Part shown: in pieces, positions 32,354 to 42,407 of the stretch | Layout of the letters: each line of letters starts with the position of its first letter | Numbering within the stretch: the first letter of the stretch is position 1 | Assembly: GCF_008153345.1 (NCBI RefSeq) | Contig: NZ_CP042818.1 | Location: 1,612,001-1,676,000, forward strand | Length of the DNA: 64,000 nt | Source of the DNA: Treponema phagedenis | GTDB taxonomy: Bacteria; Spirochaetota; Spirochaetia; Treponematales; Treponemataceae | Reading direction: 5' to 3' | Notes under the pieces: model-generated | What the model was told of the DNA's origin: nothing | What the model saw: only the letters and a program-made list of their open reading frames with translations | Databases searched by the model: none | Position numbers and translations under genes: made by a program

Positions 32354-33640
32354 GTGTACGAATATCATATTGAAGGCGGTTTTCCGGTTAAGGGGACTGT
32401 TAAGGCAAGCGGAAATAAGAATGCGGCGCTGCCCTGTATTGCGGCGGCGGTTTTGACTGATGAGCCGGTGCGGCTTAAAAATCTTCCCGAAATAGAAGAT
32501 GTGGGGGTTATGCTGGATGTGTTTAAGGCATTCGGCGGCAGCGTGGAAAAAAAGGCTCCGAATGAGTATGAGCTTCGGCTGGAAACGGTGCGTTCTTCCG
32601 AAATACCGGCAAATGAGGCAAGGAAAATCCGTGCCTCGATTTTGTTTGCGGGGCCGCTGCTTGCGCGGACACGAAAGGCAATTTTGCCGCCGCCCGGCGG
32701 AGATGTTATCGGTAGGCGGCGTTTGGATACGCATTTTTTAGCCCTTACCGAGTTGGGCGCGCAGGTGCATATCAACGGGCGGTTTGTGTTTTCGGCGAAT
32801 AAGCTTATCGGGAAGGATATTTTCCTTGATGAGGCCTCGGTTACCGCAACGGAGAATGCGGTTATGGCGGCAAGCATGGCGGAGGGCACAACGATTATCA
32901 ATAATGCGGCAAGCGAACCGCATGTGCAAGACCTTTGCCGGCTGCTCACCGCGATGGGCGCAAAAATTTCCGGTATCGGCTCCAATATTCTGACAATTGA
33001 GGGGGTGCCGAAGCTGCACGGTGCGGAGTTTACCATCGGCCCCGACTTTATGGAAATCGGCTCGTTTATCGGACTTGCGGCGGTTACGCGCGGCTCGCTT
33101 ACGATCACCGATGTTAAGCCTTCCGATATGCGCCCGATAAAACTGGCGTTTAATAAACTCGGCATTACTTGGAGCATTGAGGGCTCAACGCTCACCGTTC
33201 CTGCGCAGCAAAGTTTGCAGGTAAACTGCGACCTCGGCGGTATGATTCCGAAAATCGATGATTCGCCGTGGCCGGGGTTTCCGCCCGATCTTACCAGCAT
33301 TATGACGGTTATCGCCACACAGGTGGAAGGCACGGTGCTTATTCACGAAAAGATGTTTGAATCGAGGATGTTTTTTGTGGACAAACTCATCGGTATGGGG
33401 GCACGAATTATCCTTTGTGATCCGCATCGGGCGGTTGTTTCGGGGCCGAGCACCTTACACGGTTCCGAGCTTGTGTCTCCCGATGTGCGGGCAGGCATGG
33501 CGCTGGTGATTGCCGCCTGCTGTGCGCGGGGCGAAAGCATTATCAGCAATATCTATCAGATTGAGCGTGGCTATGAGCATTTGGTTGAAAAGCTCAAATC
33601 AATCGGCGTACAAATATCGCGGCGGGAAGTGGACTCGTAA
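32354..33640 (+). CDS. murA: UDP-N-acetylglucosamine 1-carboxyvinyltransferase
   Basis: A 428-residue EPSP-synthase-fold enzyme that transfers enolpyruvate to UDP-GlcNAc, the first committed step of peptidoglycan synthesis. The start region KGTVKASGNKNAALPCIAA holds the conserved Lys-Asn pair. The active-site loop reads ILPPPGGDVIGRRRLDTH near residue 120, where most MurA proteins have a Cys in PGGCxIG; here the position is Asp, which is known from fosfomycin-resistant MurA enzymes. The GTG at 32354 has AAGGAG 6 bases upstream. The stretch 32181-32353 holds no gene. Confidence 0.92.
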   Translation: MYEYHIEGGFPVKGTVKASGNKNAALPCIAAAVLTDEPVRLKNLPEIEDVGVMLDVFKAFGGSVEKKAPNEYELRLETVRSSEIPANEARKIRASILFAGPLLARTRKAILPPPGGDVIGRRRLDTHFLALTELGAQVHINGRFVFSANKLIGKDIFLDEASVTATENAVMAASMAEGTTIINNAASEPHVQDLCRLLTAMGAKISGIGSNILTIEGVPKLHGAEFTIGPDFMEIGSFIGLAAVTRGSLTITDVKPSDMRPIKLAFNKLGITWSIEGSTLTVPAQQSLQVNCDLGGMIPKIDDSPWPGFPPDLTSIMTVIATQVEGTVLIHEKMFESRMFFVDKLIGMGARIILCDPHRAVVSGPSTLHGSELVSPDVRAGMALVIAACCARGESIISNIYQIERGYEHLVEKLKSIGVQISRREVDS

Positions 33641-33936
33641 ATACTACAGACGGGATCTAAACCGGTACAGTGTTTTTTTGGGTGTCGTTAATTGGTTTTT
33701 AATTCATTCAATATGAATCAAGATAATTTTATAAAAAGAAATCGACACAACGGTTTGGTTTTGCCGTCCGTGCCCGTTCTGATTTTGACAACGGTGAGTA
33801 AACTTACCATAGGGATGCTTAAAACTGTAAGCCATCAGCTCCGATTAGTAAGCGGCAGCTTGAATTACAGAAGGTTAAACTGAGGAATAGTCCATCGGCT
33901 TCGCATATTCGCATAATAGATACGTTAGGAAACGCA
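33641..33936. repeat. Fragment of the hairpin-type intergenic repeat
   Basis: Within this gap the pieces GGTTTTGCCGTCCGTGCCCG, TTCTGATTTTGACAACGG and AGTAAACTTACCATAGGG match modules of the larger repeats at 37.4-38.0, 45.0-45.4 and 56.0 kb. No gene is convincing. The recJ ribosome binding site (TTAGGA) lies at the right end. Confidence 0.6.
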
Positions 33937-36066
33937 ATGATTTGGAATAAAAAAGACATAGGGAAAGAGCTTGTAAAAGAGCTTACACAAAATTACGGCT
34001 GCGATGCCTTAACCGCCTCTATTCTTGTCAGAAGAGGCATTATTAACGGTGAGGACATCCTCTTTTATTTGGAAAACGATCCGAGGTTTTTTCATAATCC
34101 TTTTTTGTTTAAAAACATGGAAGATGCGGTTGACCGTATTCTAAACGCAAAGGATGAGGGCGAAAAAGTGCTTATCTTCGGAGATCGGGATGTTGACGGC
34201 ATTACCGCAACAACCGTTTTGTACGAAGCCCTCATTGATATGGGGCTTGACGCGCAATGGCGAGTTCCCTCCGGCGATGAAACATACGGGCTTTCAAATG
34301 AGGTTATCGATCAATTTGCGGAAGACTACGGCACGCTGATCATTACGGTTGACTGCGGTATTTCCAACATGGCGGAAATCGCCTATGCCGCCGAAAAAGG
34401 AATCGACACCATTGTGGTTGATCACCACACCCCGCAGGAAACACTGCCGCCCGCCGCCGTTATCATCAATCACAAAATAGCCGACTGCGGGTACCCGCAG
34501 ACCGATTTATCGGGCTGCGCAACCGCATGGAAACTTGCCGTCGCCCTGCGCTTTAGCCGCAGCGAATTGTATAAACAGGAAATTTGCCTATTAACCATTG
34601 TGCCCGAAAACGAGGCATATACGGTGCATGTATTAAAGCTCCTCAATATGGTAGAGATTGACAGAATTGCCGAAACAATTATTCCGGGCATGGTGCGTTT
34701 TGACCAAACTCGGCTTTTGGCATTTTTAAAAGGGCAGCAAATTTTTGTTTGGGACGGGCCCTTGCAAAAACGCTTGTTCGAAAAAGCATTCGGAAAGAAT
34801 TTTGAGCTGCAATATTATGATTTGCAGCCCGACATAAGCAAAAAGTTTCCGCAAGTTTCGGGTATGAGCCTTTTGCGTTTAAAAGACCTTTCACGAATCG
34901 GACGCTATCATAAAAATAAAAATGATGAACTTGACGGGTTTATGAATCTCTTTATTACCTATGTGCAGCAAACGGAAAACTTGTTTACGGAAAGGGAAAA
35001 ACGGGAATTGCAGTTGGTAGCTCTTTCCACCATTGCAGACCTTATGGAATTGCAAGGGGAAAACAGAATTATCGTAAAGCAAGGCTTGGCCGCCATGAGT
35101 ACCAACCCCCGTGAAGGGCTGAAGGAGCTTTTGGCAAAGCAAAAACTGCTTGGCAAAAAGCTGAGTACCGATGACATCGGCTGGCAGGTAAGTCCGCTTA
35201 TCAATGCAACCGGCAGAATGGGAAAACCTGAAACAGCAATAGAACTTTTCCTTGCAGACACCGCAGAAAAACGGAACGAAAAAGCGAATGCAATTATTAC
35301 GATGAATGAGGAGCGGAAGCAGCTCGGGGCGGAAGGTTGGGATATTGCGGAACCGCTTGCGCGGGAAAGCCTTCCCCGATTTAGCGGAAATCTTGCGATA
35401 GCGGTCAGCGATAAAATCCATCGGGGAATAACGGGCATACTTTCCAACAGACTCGCCAATACCTTACAGGTGCCGGTTATCGTTATCTGTATTCTTCCTG
35501 ACGGAACGGCAATCGGCTCGTGCCGCTCAGCCCGCGGCTATCATCTGCTTGCGCTTTTGGAGCCCTCCGCCGACTTGTTTTATGATTACGGCGGACACAA
35601 TTTTGCCGCAGGGTTCAGCTTGGCAAAAGAACAGCTGCCCGAGCTTTTGCACGCTTTTGAACTGTATGCCGCCGCAATGGAATTTTCTGAAGACGGCGAA
35701 ACAGAAGAGCTTATCATTGACGCCGAGCTGCCGCACGAATATTTAACCCCGAAACTTTTAGAGCTGGCTGACCTTTTTGAGCCTTACGGAGAAAAGAGCC
35801 CGAAGCTTTTATTCACCGCTTCAAATATAAAGATACTCAATGTCTCGGCGTTGGGAAAAACCGAGAAGGTACATTTAAAACTCACCTTGGATTGCGGCAC
35901 ATACAAATGGCCTGCGCTGTATTGGAATGCGGTTGAAAAATTGAACGTTGATTTTGCGGTCGGCGATTCCGTTGATGCGGTTTTTACCATTAACCGAAAC
36001 AGCTTTAACGGTACCGTAACTCCGCAAATGATTATTCAGGATATGAAAAGAAGTGCCCATGCGTAA
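33937..36066 (+). CDS. recJ: Single-stranded-DNA-specific exonuclease RecJ
   Basis: A 709-residue DHH-family nuclease. The N-terminal DHH domain has VLIFGDRDVDGITATT (motif I), LIITVDCGIS and VVDHHTPQE (DHH motif, near residue 165). The DHHA1 domain is visible in PLINATGRMGKPETAIELF and DYGGHNFAAGF. It degrades single strands 5' to 3' in recombination and mismatch repair. A spacer of about 150 residues between the two halves is longer than in E. coli RecJ, so this is a spirochaete variant. The 3' end overlaps the start of the M23 peptidase gene, so the two are co-transcribed. Confidence 0.9.
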   Translation: MIWNKKDIGKELVKELTQNYGCDALTASILVRRGIINGEDILFYLENDPRFFHNPFLFKNMEDAVDRILNAKDEGEKVLIFGDRDVDGITATTVLYEALIDMGLDAQWRVPSGDETYGLSNEVIDQFAEDYGTLIITVDCGISNMAEIAYAAEKGIDTIVVDHHTPQETLPPAAVIINHKIADCGYPQTDLSGCATAWKLAVALRFSRSELYKQEICLLTIVPENEAYTVHVLKLLNMVEIDRIAETIIPGMVRFDQTRLLAFLKGQQIFVWDGPLQKRLFEKAFGKNFELQYYDLQPDISKKFPQVSGMSLLRLKDLSRIGRYHKNKNDELDGFMNLFITYVQQTENLFTEREKRELQLVALSTIADLMELQGENRIIVKQGLAAMSTNPREGLKELLAKQKLLGKKLSTDDIGWQVSPLINATGRMGKPETAIELFLADTAEKRNEKANAIITMNEERKQLGAEGWDIAEPLARESLPRFSGNLAIAVSDKIHRGITGILSNRLANTLQVPVIVICILPDGTAIGSCRSARGYHLLALLEPSADLFYDYGGHNFAAGFSLAKEQLPELLHAFELYAAAMEFSEDGETEELIIDAELPHEYLTPKLLELADLFEPYGEKSPKLLFTASNIKILNVSALGKTEKVHLKLTLDCGTYKWPALYWNAVEKLNVDFAVGDSVDAVFTINRNSFNGTVTPQMIIQDMKRSAHA

Positions 36067-36991
36067 AATAGTTTTTTCGATTATCTTTTTGTTCTTTTCT
36101 CTTTCTTTTGCAATAAGCGATAAGGCGGCAAAATTGCCGGAAAGCGGCTGGCACATCACAATGCCGGAAAAAACCGCTCAAGGGGATTTTATTGCAATTT
36201 CCTTTGAGTCCTCCGCCTCGCTTGGAAATGCGGCGGTAACACTGTACACCCCCGCAGGAAAAAAAGCAAAAACAGTGCAAGCCTTCCCGCTGGATAAAAC
36301 TAAGAAAAAATTTTTAGCACTTTTCGGTATCTCTATTTTTTGGGAAGAGGGAATGTGGCAGCTGGAGGCAAAGGCGCTGCGGCAAGGAAAGCCAATTCAA
36401 AAAAAGGCGGAACTTTTTATTGCAAAAGTGAATTTTCCAAAAGAAGAGATTTTTTTAAACGCAAAAAATACCGGTATTGCCCAAAACAAAAGCCCGAAAA
36501 AAAAAGCGCAAACGGAGAAGCTTACCGAAGTGCTTTCCGCAGTGAATAAGGATGCGCCCGTATTTTTAGGCCCCTTTATTATGCCGATAAGTTTACGGCG
36601 CAGAACATCCGAGTTCGCGGAAGCGCGGGTTTTTAAGTATTCAAACGGCAAACAATCCGCAAGCTATCATTGGGGAATTGATTTCGGCGTACCGATCGGA
36701 ACACCGGTCAACGCTCCCGGCAATGGCAGGGTTGTACTTGCCGAAAACAGAATCACCACCGGCTGGACGGTCGTACTTGAACACTTTCCGGGAATGTACA
36801 CCCAATATTATCACTTAAGCAAGCTGCACGTAAAACAAGGGGACATCGTAAAACAGGGCACCCTCATCGCGGCAACCGGAAACACCGGCTTATCAACCGG
36901 TCCGCACCTGCACTGGGAAGCACGAATCAACACAACCCCCGTCTCGCCCGACGCACTAATGAAAAAACCGTTCTACCCTGTTGGGGAATGA
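36059..36991 (+). CDS. M23-family (LytM-type) metallopeptidase, exported
   Basis: A 310-residue protein with a signal peptide (MRKIVFSIIFLFFSLSFA). The middle part is an extended beta-type domain. The C-terminal M23 domain has the zinc ligands in YHWGIDFGVPIGTP and GPHLHWEARIN, with HFPGMYTQYYHLSKL between. It should cut peptide bridges in peptidoglycan in the periplasm, or act as a regulator of division or flagellar passage. All ligands are present, so an active enzyme is likely. The start lies inside the recJ end; the ATG at 36059 places the signal peptide correctly. Confidence 0.85.
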   Translation: MRKIVFSIIFLFFSLSFAISDKAAKLPESGWHITMPEKTAQGDFIAISFESSASLGNAAVTLYTPAGKKAKTVQAFPLDKTKKKFLALFGISIFWEEGMWQLEAKALRQGKPIQKKAELFIAKVNFPKEEIFLNAKNTGIAQNKSPKKKAQTEKLTEVLSAVNKDAPVFLGPFIMPISLRRRTSEFAEARVFKYSNGKQSASYHWGIDFGVPIGTPVNAPGNGRVVLAENRITTGWTVVLEHFPGMYTQYYHLSKLHVKQGDIVKQGTLIAATGNTGLSTGPHLHWEARINTTPVSPDALMKKPFYPVGE

Positions 36992-37384
36992 AGCAAAACC
37001 TACGCATAAACAAGGGCAAGATCGCGGCGAAACATAGCCTTGAAAAACACAGACTAAAAACCCTTCGATAAAATACTCGGCAACACCATACGCATACGGG
37101 CGAATTTTTTCATTTTTTACATCAAGCATTAAATGAAAAAACCGGGCTGTCCATTCCAATTGTACCGCCTCTTCTGCGAAAACCCAGCAACGTTATTCCC
37201 TAACGTCCATAAGTTGCTTCTTGTGCACCCCCAATCGGCGCCACAATTTCCACTACCATCCCTTTCGCACAAACCACTGCTGCGTCCGTATTTACTGTCG
37301 TATAAATTGTTTTTCAGTTGTGGTAGTCAGGCGATAGTATGCTTTTCAGTCTCGTGTTTGGTTTTAAGGTTATCAAAAAAGGCA

Positions 37385-38040
37385 GGCAAAACTTGAGAAC
37401 TTCATTTTGCCTATGGTAAATTACTCACCGTTGCTAAATTCCAAACGATGTTTTGTCTGATACTTTATTGTAAACAGGCAAAACTCGTAGACGAAATAAA
37501 GCTGGTGTAGCGTTTTGTAATTAACTTCCTGTTATAAAATTTAGAGTATCAACAATAAGGGGCTGCGGATTTAAGCATTCCTATGGTAAGCTACTCACCC
37601 TTGCGTCGTGTCGAGCTCATTTTTGTAACAGGAAGCTTTAAAACTCGCAAGGTTAAGTTTTGCCACGGACGGCAAAACTCAGAACGGGCACGGACGCCCG
37701 TGGTTCCATGCAGAAGCGACGTTTTAAAGCAAAGTAATTTACCAAGCTTTAAAACTCGTAGGTTAAGTTTTGCCACGGACGGCAAAACTCAGAACGGGCA
37801 CGGACGCCCGTGGTTCCATGCAGAAGCGACGTTTTAAAGCAAAGTAATTTACCAAGCTTTAAAACTCGCAGGTTAAGTTTTTGACAAGGACGGTAAAACT
37901 CAGAACGGGCACGGACGCCCGTGGTTCCAAACAGAAACGATGTTTTAAAAGCACAAGCTTTTTCCAAGTGCTTTTAAAACTCGTGGTTAAGTTTTTGCCA
38001 CGGACGGCAAAAACTTAACCGTTGTGTCGGAATCTTTTTT
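37385..38040. repeat. Composite hairpin repeat with three tandem units of about 111 bp
   Basis: Units begin at GCTTTAAAACTCG at 37635, 37746 and 37856, with a diverged end at about 37970. Each unit holds three hairpins: GTTTTGCC/GGCAAAAC around ACGGAC, ACGGGC/GCCCGT around ACGGAC, and GTTTTAAAGC/GCTTTAAAAC. To the left is another module, CCTATGGTAAATTACTCACC and following bases. Related copies occur at 42.0, 45.1, 52.1, 56.0 and 63.0 kb. No gene is convincing between 36992 and 38212. Confidence 0.85.
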
Positions 38041-38212
38041 AAACATCATTGAATATAAATAGAGGCAGAGTGTTAGTAATCAAATGTGCTCTTTATCTTG
38101 CGATTTTTTTTGTGCTTGTCATTTGTTTTAATCGGAATTATAATAAAGTTATAATAGAGGCTTTACTACTTTATCATAATTTTGATTGCTTTTTACGAAC
38201 GAGGTTTGATAA

Positions 38213-40012
38213 TTGAAAAATTTAGGATTGCTTTTCCGTTATGCGAAGGGCTTTTTTCTTTGGTATGTTTTTGCTTTTGCCTGCACGCTGCTTTCTCGAA
38301 TCTGCATGGCATCTCAGCCGCTTTTGATAAGGCTCTGCATTGATTCGGTTATCGGCGATGAGCCGGTACCGCAGAATTTGCTTGCATCTGTTCTTTCATC
38401 AATTGCGCCTTTGGGGAAGAACATCAAATCGCTTTTTGTTATCGGCGGGGCAGTTCTTGCGTTTGTAAGTTTTGCAGCGATACTTGATTATCTTAAAATT
38501 ATTTTTGGAAATACGGCAACCGAAGGTGTTGTGAAAAAGTTGCGCAATACCTTGTACAATCATATCCAGCTTTTACCGTTTTCCGCACATGTGCAAGGAA
38601 GCACCGGCAATTTAATGCAGCGCTGCACCTCCGATATCGATACTGTCCGCATGGCGCTTTCTTCGCAAATTGTTGACGCATTCAGCTCGTTTTTTTTTAT
38701 TTGTTATATTGTGTATCTGATGTTCGGTTTAAGCAAAAAACTTATGTTGCTTTCGCTTTGCATTATTCCGATTATACTTTTGTTTGCGCTCTTTTTCTTT
38801 AAGAAGATTCAAAAAACTTTTAAAGCGGCTGCGGATGCGGAAGCGGTTATGACAACCGTTATTCAAGAAAATCTTACCGGTGTTCGAGTGGTAAAATCAT
38901 GCACCGCACAAAAATTTGAAATTGATAAGTTTGATGCTAAAAGTTCCGCATACCGTGATTGTAATTTTCAGGTAAACAATGCCTTTGCATTATTTTGGAG
39001 TATTTCGGATTTTCTTTCGTATGCACAAGTTTCTTTTGTTGTTTTGTACGGATCGGTGCTTGCCTTTCATGCCGAAATAAGTCTCGGTACTTTAATTGCT
39101 TTTATCTCGTACATGATGCTGATTATCTATCCGGTGAGAGGTTTGGGAAGACTTATTTCCAATATCGGGAAAGCGGCTGTCTCCGCAAAAAGAATTGCAG
39201 AGGTTTTGGATATGCCGATTGAATCGCTTTTTCCTACCGGAGAAAAACCGGAAATCAAAGGCAACATCAACTTTGATTCGGTGAGTTTTTCGTATCCGCA
39301 AAACAAGGCGCTTGATTCTGTTTCATTTGAAATACACGCGGGAGAAACAATCGGTATTATGGGACCGACCGGCTCGGGGAAAAGCAGTTTGGTGCATATT
39401 CTTACCGGCTTATACGATATTGATTCCGGCAGTATTCTTATTGACGGAATTCCGATACAAAAAATTGATAAGGGTTTTTTACGTTCGCAAATCGGGATTG
39501 TGTTGCAGGAGCCTTTTTTATACGCAAAGACAATTATGGAAAATATTAAGTTTGCACTTCCCGAAGCTCCCGATGAACTTGCCATTCGCTATGCAAAGCT
39601 TGCAAGCCTCCATGACGAGGTTATGCAATTTGATGATAGTTATAAAACTCTAGTCGGAGAGCGCGGGGTTTCATTATCGGGTGGACAAAAACAGCGCCTT
39701 GCGATTGCACGCACACTCATTAAAAATTCTCCGGTGATTATTTTTGATGATTCGCTTTCCGCAGTTGATACTGAAACCGAGCACAGTATTCAGCAAGCAT
39801 TGTCGGAGTTTCAAGGAAAAAAAACGATTATTATTATTTCGCATCGTATTTCAACAGTCAGCAGCGCAGATAAAATTATTGTATTGCAAAAAGGAAAAAT
39901 TGTTGAGCAAGGCAGTCATCAGCAGCTGCTTGCCGAAAACGGTTTGTACAAACGCATGTATGATATACAAGTTAAAATCGAAACTGATGAGGCGGAAAAC
40001 AAAACCGAATAA
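38213..40012 (+). CDS. Heterodimeric ABC exporter, subunit 1 (degenerate catalytic site)
   Basis: A 599-residue half-transporter with six membrane helices and an ATPase. Walker A is GPTGSGKSS near residue 385, the signature LSGGQKQR near 488, and the H-loop IISHRIS. Walker B is VIIFDDSLSAVD: the catalytic Glu is replaced by Asp, typical for the non-hydrolysing site of asymmetric exporters such as TM287/288 or BmrCD. The start is a TTG with GAGG 8 bases upstream. It is followed 57 bases later by subunit 2. The substrate is probably a drug or lipid; the sequence does not tell which. Confidence 0.88.
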   Translation: MKNLGLLFRYAKGFFLWYVFAFACTLLSRICMASQPLLIRLCIDSVIGDEPVPQNLLASVLSSIAPLGKNIKSLFVIGGAVLAFVSFAAILDYLKIIFGNTATEGVVKKLRNTLYNHIQLLPFSAHVQGSTGNLMQRCTSDIDTVRMALSSQIVDAFSSFFFICYIVYLMFGLSKKLMLLSLCIIPIILLFALFFFKKIQKTFKAAADAEAVMTTVIQENLTGVRVVKSCTAQKFEIDKFDAKSSAYRDCNFQVNNAFALFWSISDFLSYAQVSFVVLYGSVLAFHAEISLGTLIAFISYMMLIIYPVRGLGRLISNIGKAAVSAKRIAEVLDMPIESLFPTGEKPEIKGNINFDSVSFSYPQNKALDSVSFEIHAGETIGIMGPTGSGKSSLVHILTGLYDIDSGSILIDGIPIQKIDKGFLRSQIGIVLQEPFLYAKTIMENIKFALPEAPDELAIRYAKLASLHDEVMQFDDSYKTLVGERGVSLSGGQKQRLAIARTLIKNSPVIIFDDSLSAVDTETEHSIQQALSEFQGKKTIIIISHRISTVSSADKIIVLQKGKIVEQGSHQQLLAENGLYKRMYDIQVKIETDEAENKTE

Positions 40013-40069
40013 AATCCGCATCGGATAATGCCGCGCACTCATGTATGATATAAGGAAGATAAAAACATT

Positions 40070-41878
40070 ATGGAAGAATTTGATACCGATGAACAACGAG
40101 GGTTAAAAAAAGAACTCTGGGCAGGGGCGCTCGCCGAACTTAAATTTTACAAAAAAAATTTTATTGCTGTTCTTGCATCGGGAGCAGCGCTTGGAGTTTT
40201 AAATATTATCTCCCCCCTTATTACCCGCTATGTGATTGACTCAATGGTAAAAGAAAAAAACATGGCGCTTTTTTATCCGCTTGTTTTTTCTACCTTTGCC
40301 TATGTGACAATTACCGCCGTCATTGTTTTTGTGTACATTCGTTTGGCGGGCAATCTTGAAATTAAGCTTTGTTATAATTTACGCAAAAAACTTTTTCGTA
40401 AACTCCAAACGCTTTCTCTCTCTTTTTATGATAAAAATGCGGTTGGCTGGCTTATGGCGCGGATGACATCCGACATCAATAAACTTGCGGGAATACTTGC
40501 CTGGGGACTTACTGATTTGGTTTGGGGAATTTTTATGATGATTTCGGTTGTGGTTGTTATGTTTTCGCTGCATGCAAAACTTGCCCTGCTTTCGCTGATG
40601 AGCATTCCCGTTGTTGCGGTCATTTCGTTTTATCTTAGAAATAAAATATTGCGTTCGGAGCGAAAGGTGCGCAGTATTAACTCGCAATTAACCGCAGCCT
40701 ATAACGAAGATATTCAGGGAGCGATGACAACTAAAGTTTTGGTGCGCGAAGAATACAACGCAAAAGAATTCTTAGAGAAAACCGAAACAATGCGCACAGC
40801 GTCAATGCGCGCAATTCGTTTGTCGGGATTATTGATGCCGATTGTGCAAATAATTGAATGTGTCGGCATGGTTATCGTTATTGTATACGGAGGCTCATCG
40901 GTTATTACCTCCGCTCTTTCGTTCGGAACCTTGGTTGCCTTCCTCAGTTTTGTAACCATGTTTAACGAGCCCTTTGTCGGGCTTGCCTACTTGTATGGTG
41001 CGCTTATTTCCGCCCAAGCCGCAGCGGAACGCGTGTTCGGTTTGCTTGCGGAACAGTCGGATATTAAGGACAACCCTGCAATAATCGAAAAGTACGGCAC
41101 CGTGCTTGAGCCGACCAATGCGCCCCTGCCGAAGATTATCGGTAATGTAAAATTTGAGGCAGTTTCATTTTGGTATAAAAAAGAAGAAAGTATTTTAGAA
41201 AACTTTAATCTTACCGTACAGGCAGGGCAAACTATTGCGCTTGTCGGTGCAACCGGTGCAGGCAAATCTACCATCGTTAATTTGCTTTGCAGATTTTATG
41301 AGCCGACGGCAGGGCGCATTCTTATTGATGGAATCGATTATACACAAATGCCCGAAACATGGGTGCATCAAAACCTCGGGTATGTTTTGCAGTCGCCGCA
41401 GCTTTTCAGCGGCAGCATAAAAGAAAACATCCGTTATGGGAATCCGAATGCAAGCGATGAGCAAATTATTGAAGCGGCAAAAATAGTTAATGCACATTCT
41501 TTTATTACGGAAATGGAAAAAGGTTACGACACCGAAACGGGCGAAGGCGGCGCAATGCTTTCCACCGGACAAAAGCAGCTTATCTCTTTTGCGCGAACCC
41601 TTGTGCGTGATCCGAAACTTTTTGTGCTTGATGAGGCAACCGCTTCCATCGACACGGAAACAGAGCAAAAAATTCAACATGCAATTTCAGCAGTGCTTAA
41701 AAACAGAACTTCGTTTATTATTGCGCACCGCCTTTCCACTATCAGAAATGCGGATATAATCCTTGTGATAGAAAACGGAACCATGAAAGAATGTGGCAGT
41801 CATTCGGAGTTGATGAAACGGAAAGGACATTATTACCGGCTGTACACGCGTCAATTTCTTCGGGATGCTATTTCGTAA
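40070..41878 (+). CDS. Heterodimeric ABC exporter, subunit 2
   Basis: A 602-residue half-transporter with Walker A GATGAGKST near residue 398, Walker B LFVLDEATASID with the catalytic Glu, and H-loop IAHRLS. Its signature is LSTGQKQL rather than LSGGQ. In the dimer this altered signature faces the Asp-bearing Walker B site of subunit 1, so both changes fall in the same nucleotide site, as in known asymmetric exporters. AAGGAAG lies 9 bases before the ATG. An N-terminal acidic stretch of about 20 residues precedes the first helix. Confidence 0.88.
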   Translation: MEEFDTDEQRGLKKELWAGALAELKFYKKNFIAVLASGAALGVLNIISPLITRYVIDSMVKEKNMALFYPLVFSTFAYVTITAVIVFVYIRLAGNLEIKLCYNLRKKLFRKLQTLSLSFYDKNAVGWLMARMTSDINKLAGILAWGLTDLVWGIFMMISVVVVMFSLHAKLALLSLMSIPVVAVISFYLRNKILRSERKVRSINSQLTAAYNEDIQGAMTTKVLVREEYNAKEFLEKTETMRTASMRAIRLSGLLMPIVQIIECVGMVIVIVYGGSSVITSALSFGTLVAFLSFVTMFNEPFVGLAYLYGALISAQAAAERVFGLLAEQSDIKDNPAIIEKYGTVLEPTNAPLPKIIGNVKFEAVSFWYKKEESILENFNLTVQAGQTIALVGATGAGKSTIVNLLCRFYEPTAGRILIDGIDYTQMPETWVHQNLGYVLQSPQLFSGSIKENIRYGNPNASDEQIIEAAKIVNAHSFITEMEKGYDTETGEGGAMLSTGQKQLISFARTLVRDPKLFVLDEATASIDTETEQKIQHAISAVLKNRTSFIIAHRLSTIRNADIILVIENGTMKECGSHSELMKRKGHYYRLYTRQFLRDAIS

Positions 41879-41924
41879 AATTAGGCTAACTTACAAACTA
41901 TGCGAAAAACCGATCAGGTTTTTA

Positions 41925-42330
41925 AAAAATAACTTGAAGGAGTGTATGCGGTAACCGTAATGCTTTTTCAGCAGGTGACAGTTCGCCGGTGCAGCGTTTT
42001 GTAATTAACTTCCGGTTATACAAATCGGGGTATCAACAATAAAGGACTTGCGGATTTAAGCATTCCTATGGTAAATTGCCCACCGTTGTCAAACTCAGAA
42101 CAAATTCAAACGATGTTTAAAAGCATCAATACAAAATTATAAAATTGAAGCTTTTAAACTCGCAGCACTGATTTAATCAAGAATACTAAAAATCAGTGCG
42201 TGGCGGTGGTTCCACGCAGACAGGTTTAGGTTTTGCCACGGACGGCAAAACCTAACCTGGGCTCTTTTTTATAAAATTTTTTACGATTTGGTAAGATGTA
42301 TTAAAAAACGCTGTAATAGTACAAGGGGAC
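41925..42330. repeat. Intergenic composite repeat before lon
   Basis: Contains CAGCGTTTTGTAATTAACTT, GCATTCCTATGGTAAATTG, the arms GATGTTTAAAAGC and GCTTTTAAACTCG, and GGTTTTGCCACGG/GACGGCAAAACC. To the right an AT-rich module (TATAAAATTTTTTACGATTT, then AACGCTGTAATAG) is shared with 52.35 and 63.05 kb. Confidence 0.75.
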
Positions 42331-42407
42331 CTTTCCCATATTCCGCCAAGGTCGCGATTATTTTTCAATGCAGAAAAATAATGCCGTTTGAGTATTTTTT
42401 ATTCTTG

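Noticed and set aside
32365-33333. Long minus-strand frame of 322 codons opposite murA
   Set aside because: It is a mirror of the well-supported murA frame in moderately GC-rich DNA and has no family features.
37583-37967. Open frames through the tandem repeat array
   Set aside because: They only reflect the period of the repeat. The translated proteins are repeats of hairpin DNA with no start signals.
37635-37985. CRISPR array
   Set aside because: Units are about 111 bp and nearly identical throughout, with no variable spacers and no cas genes nearby.
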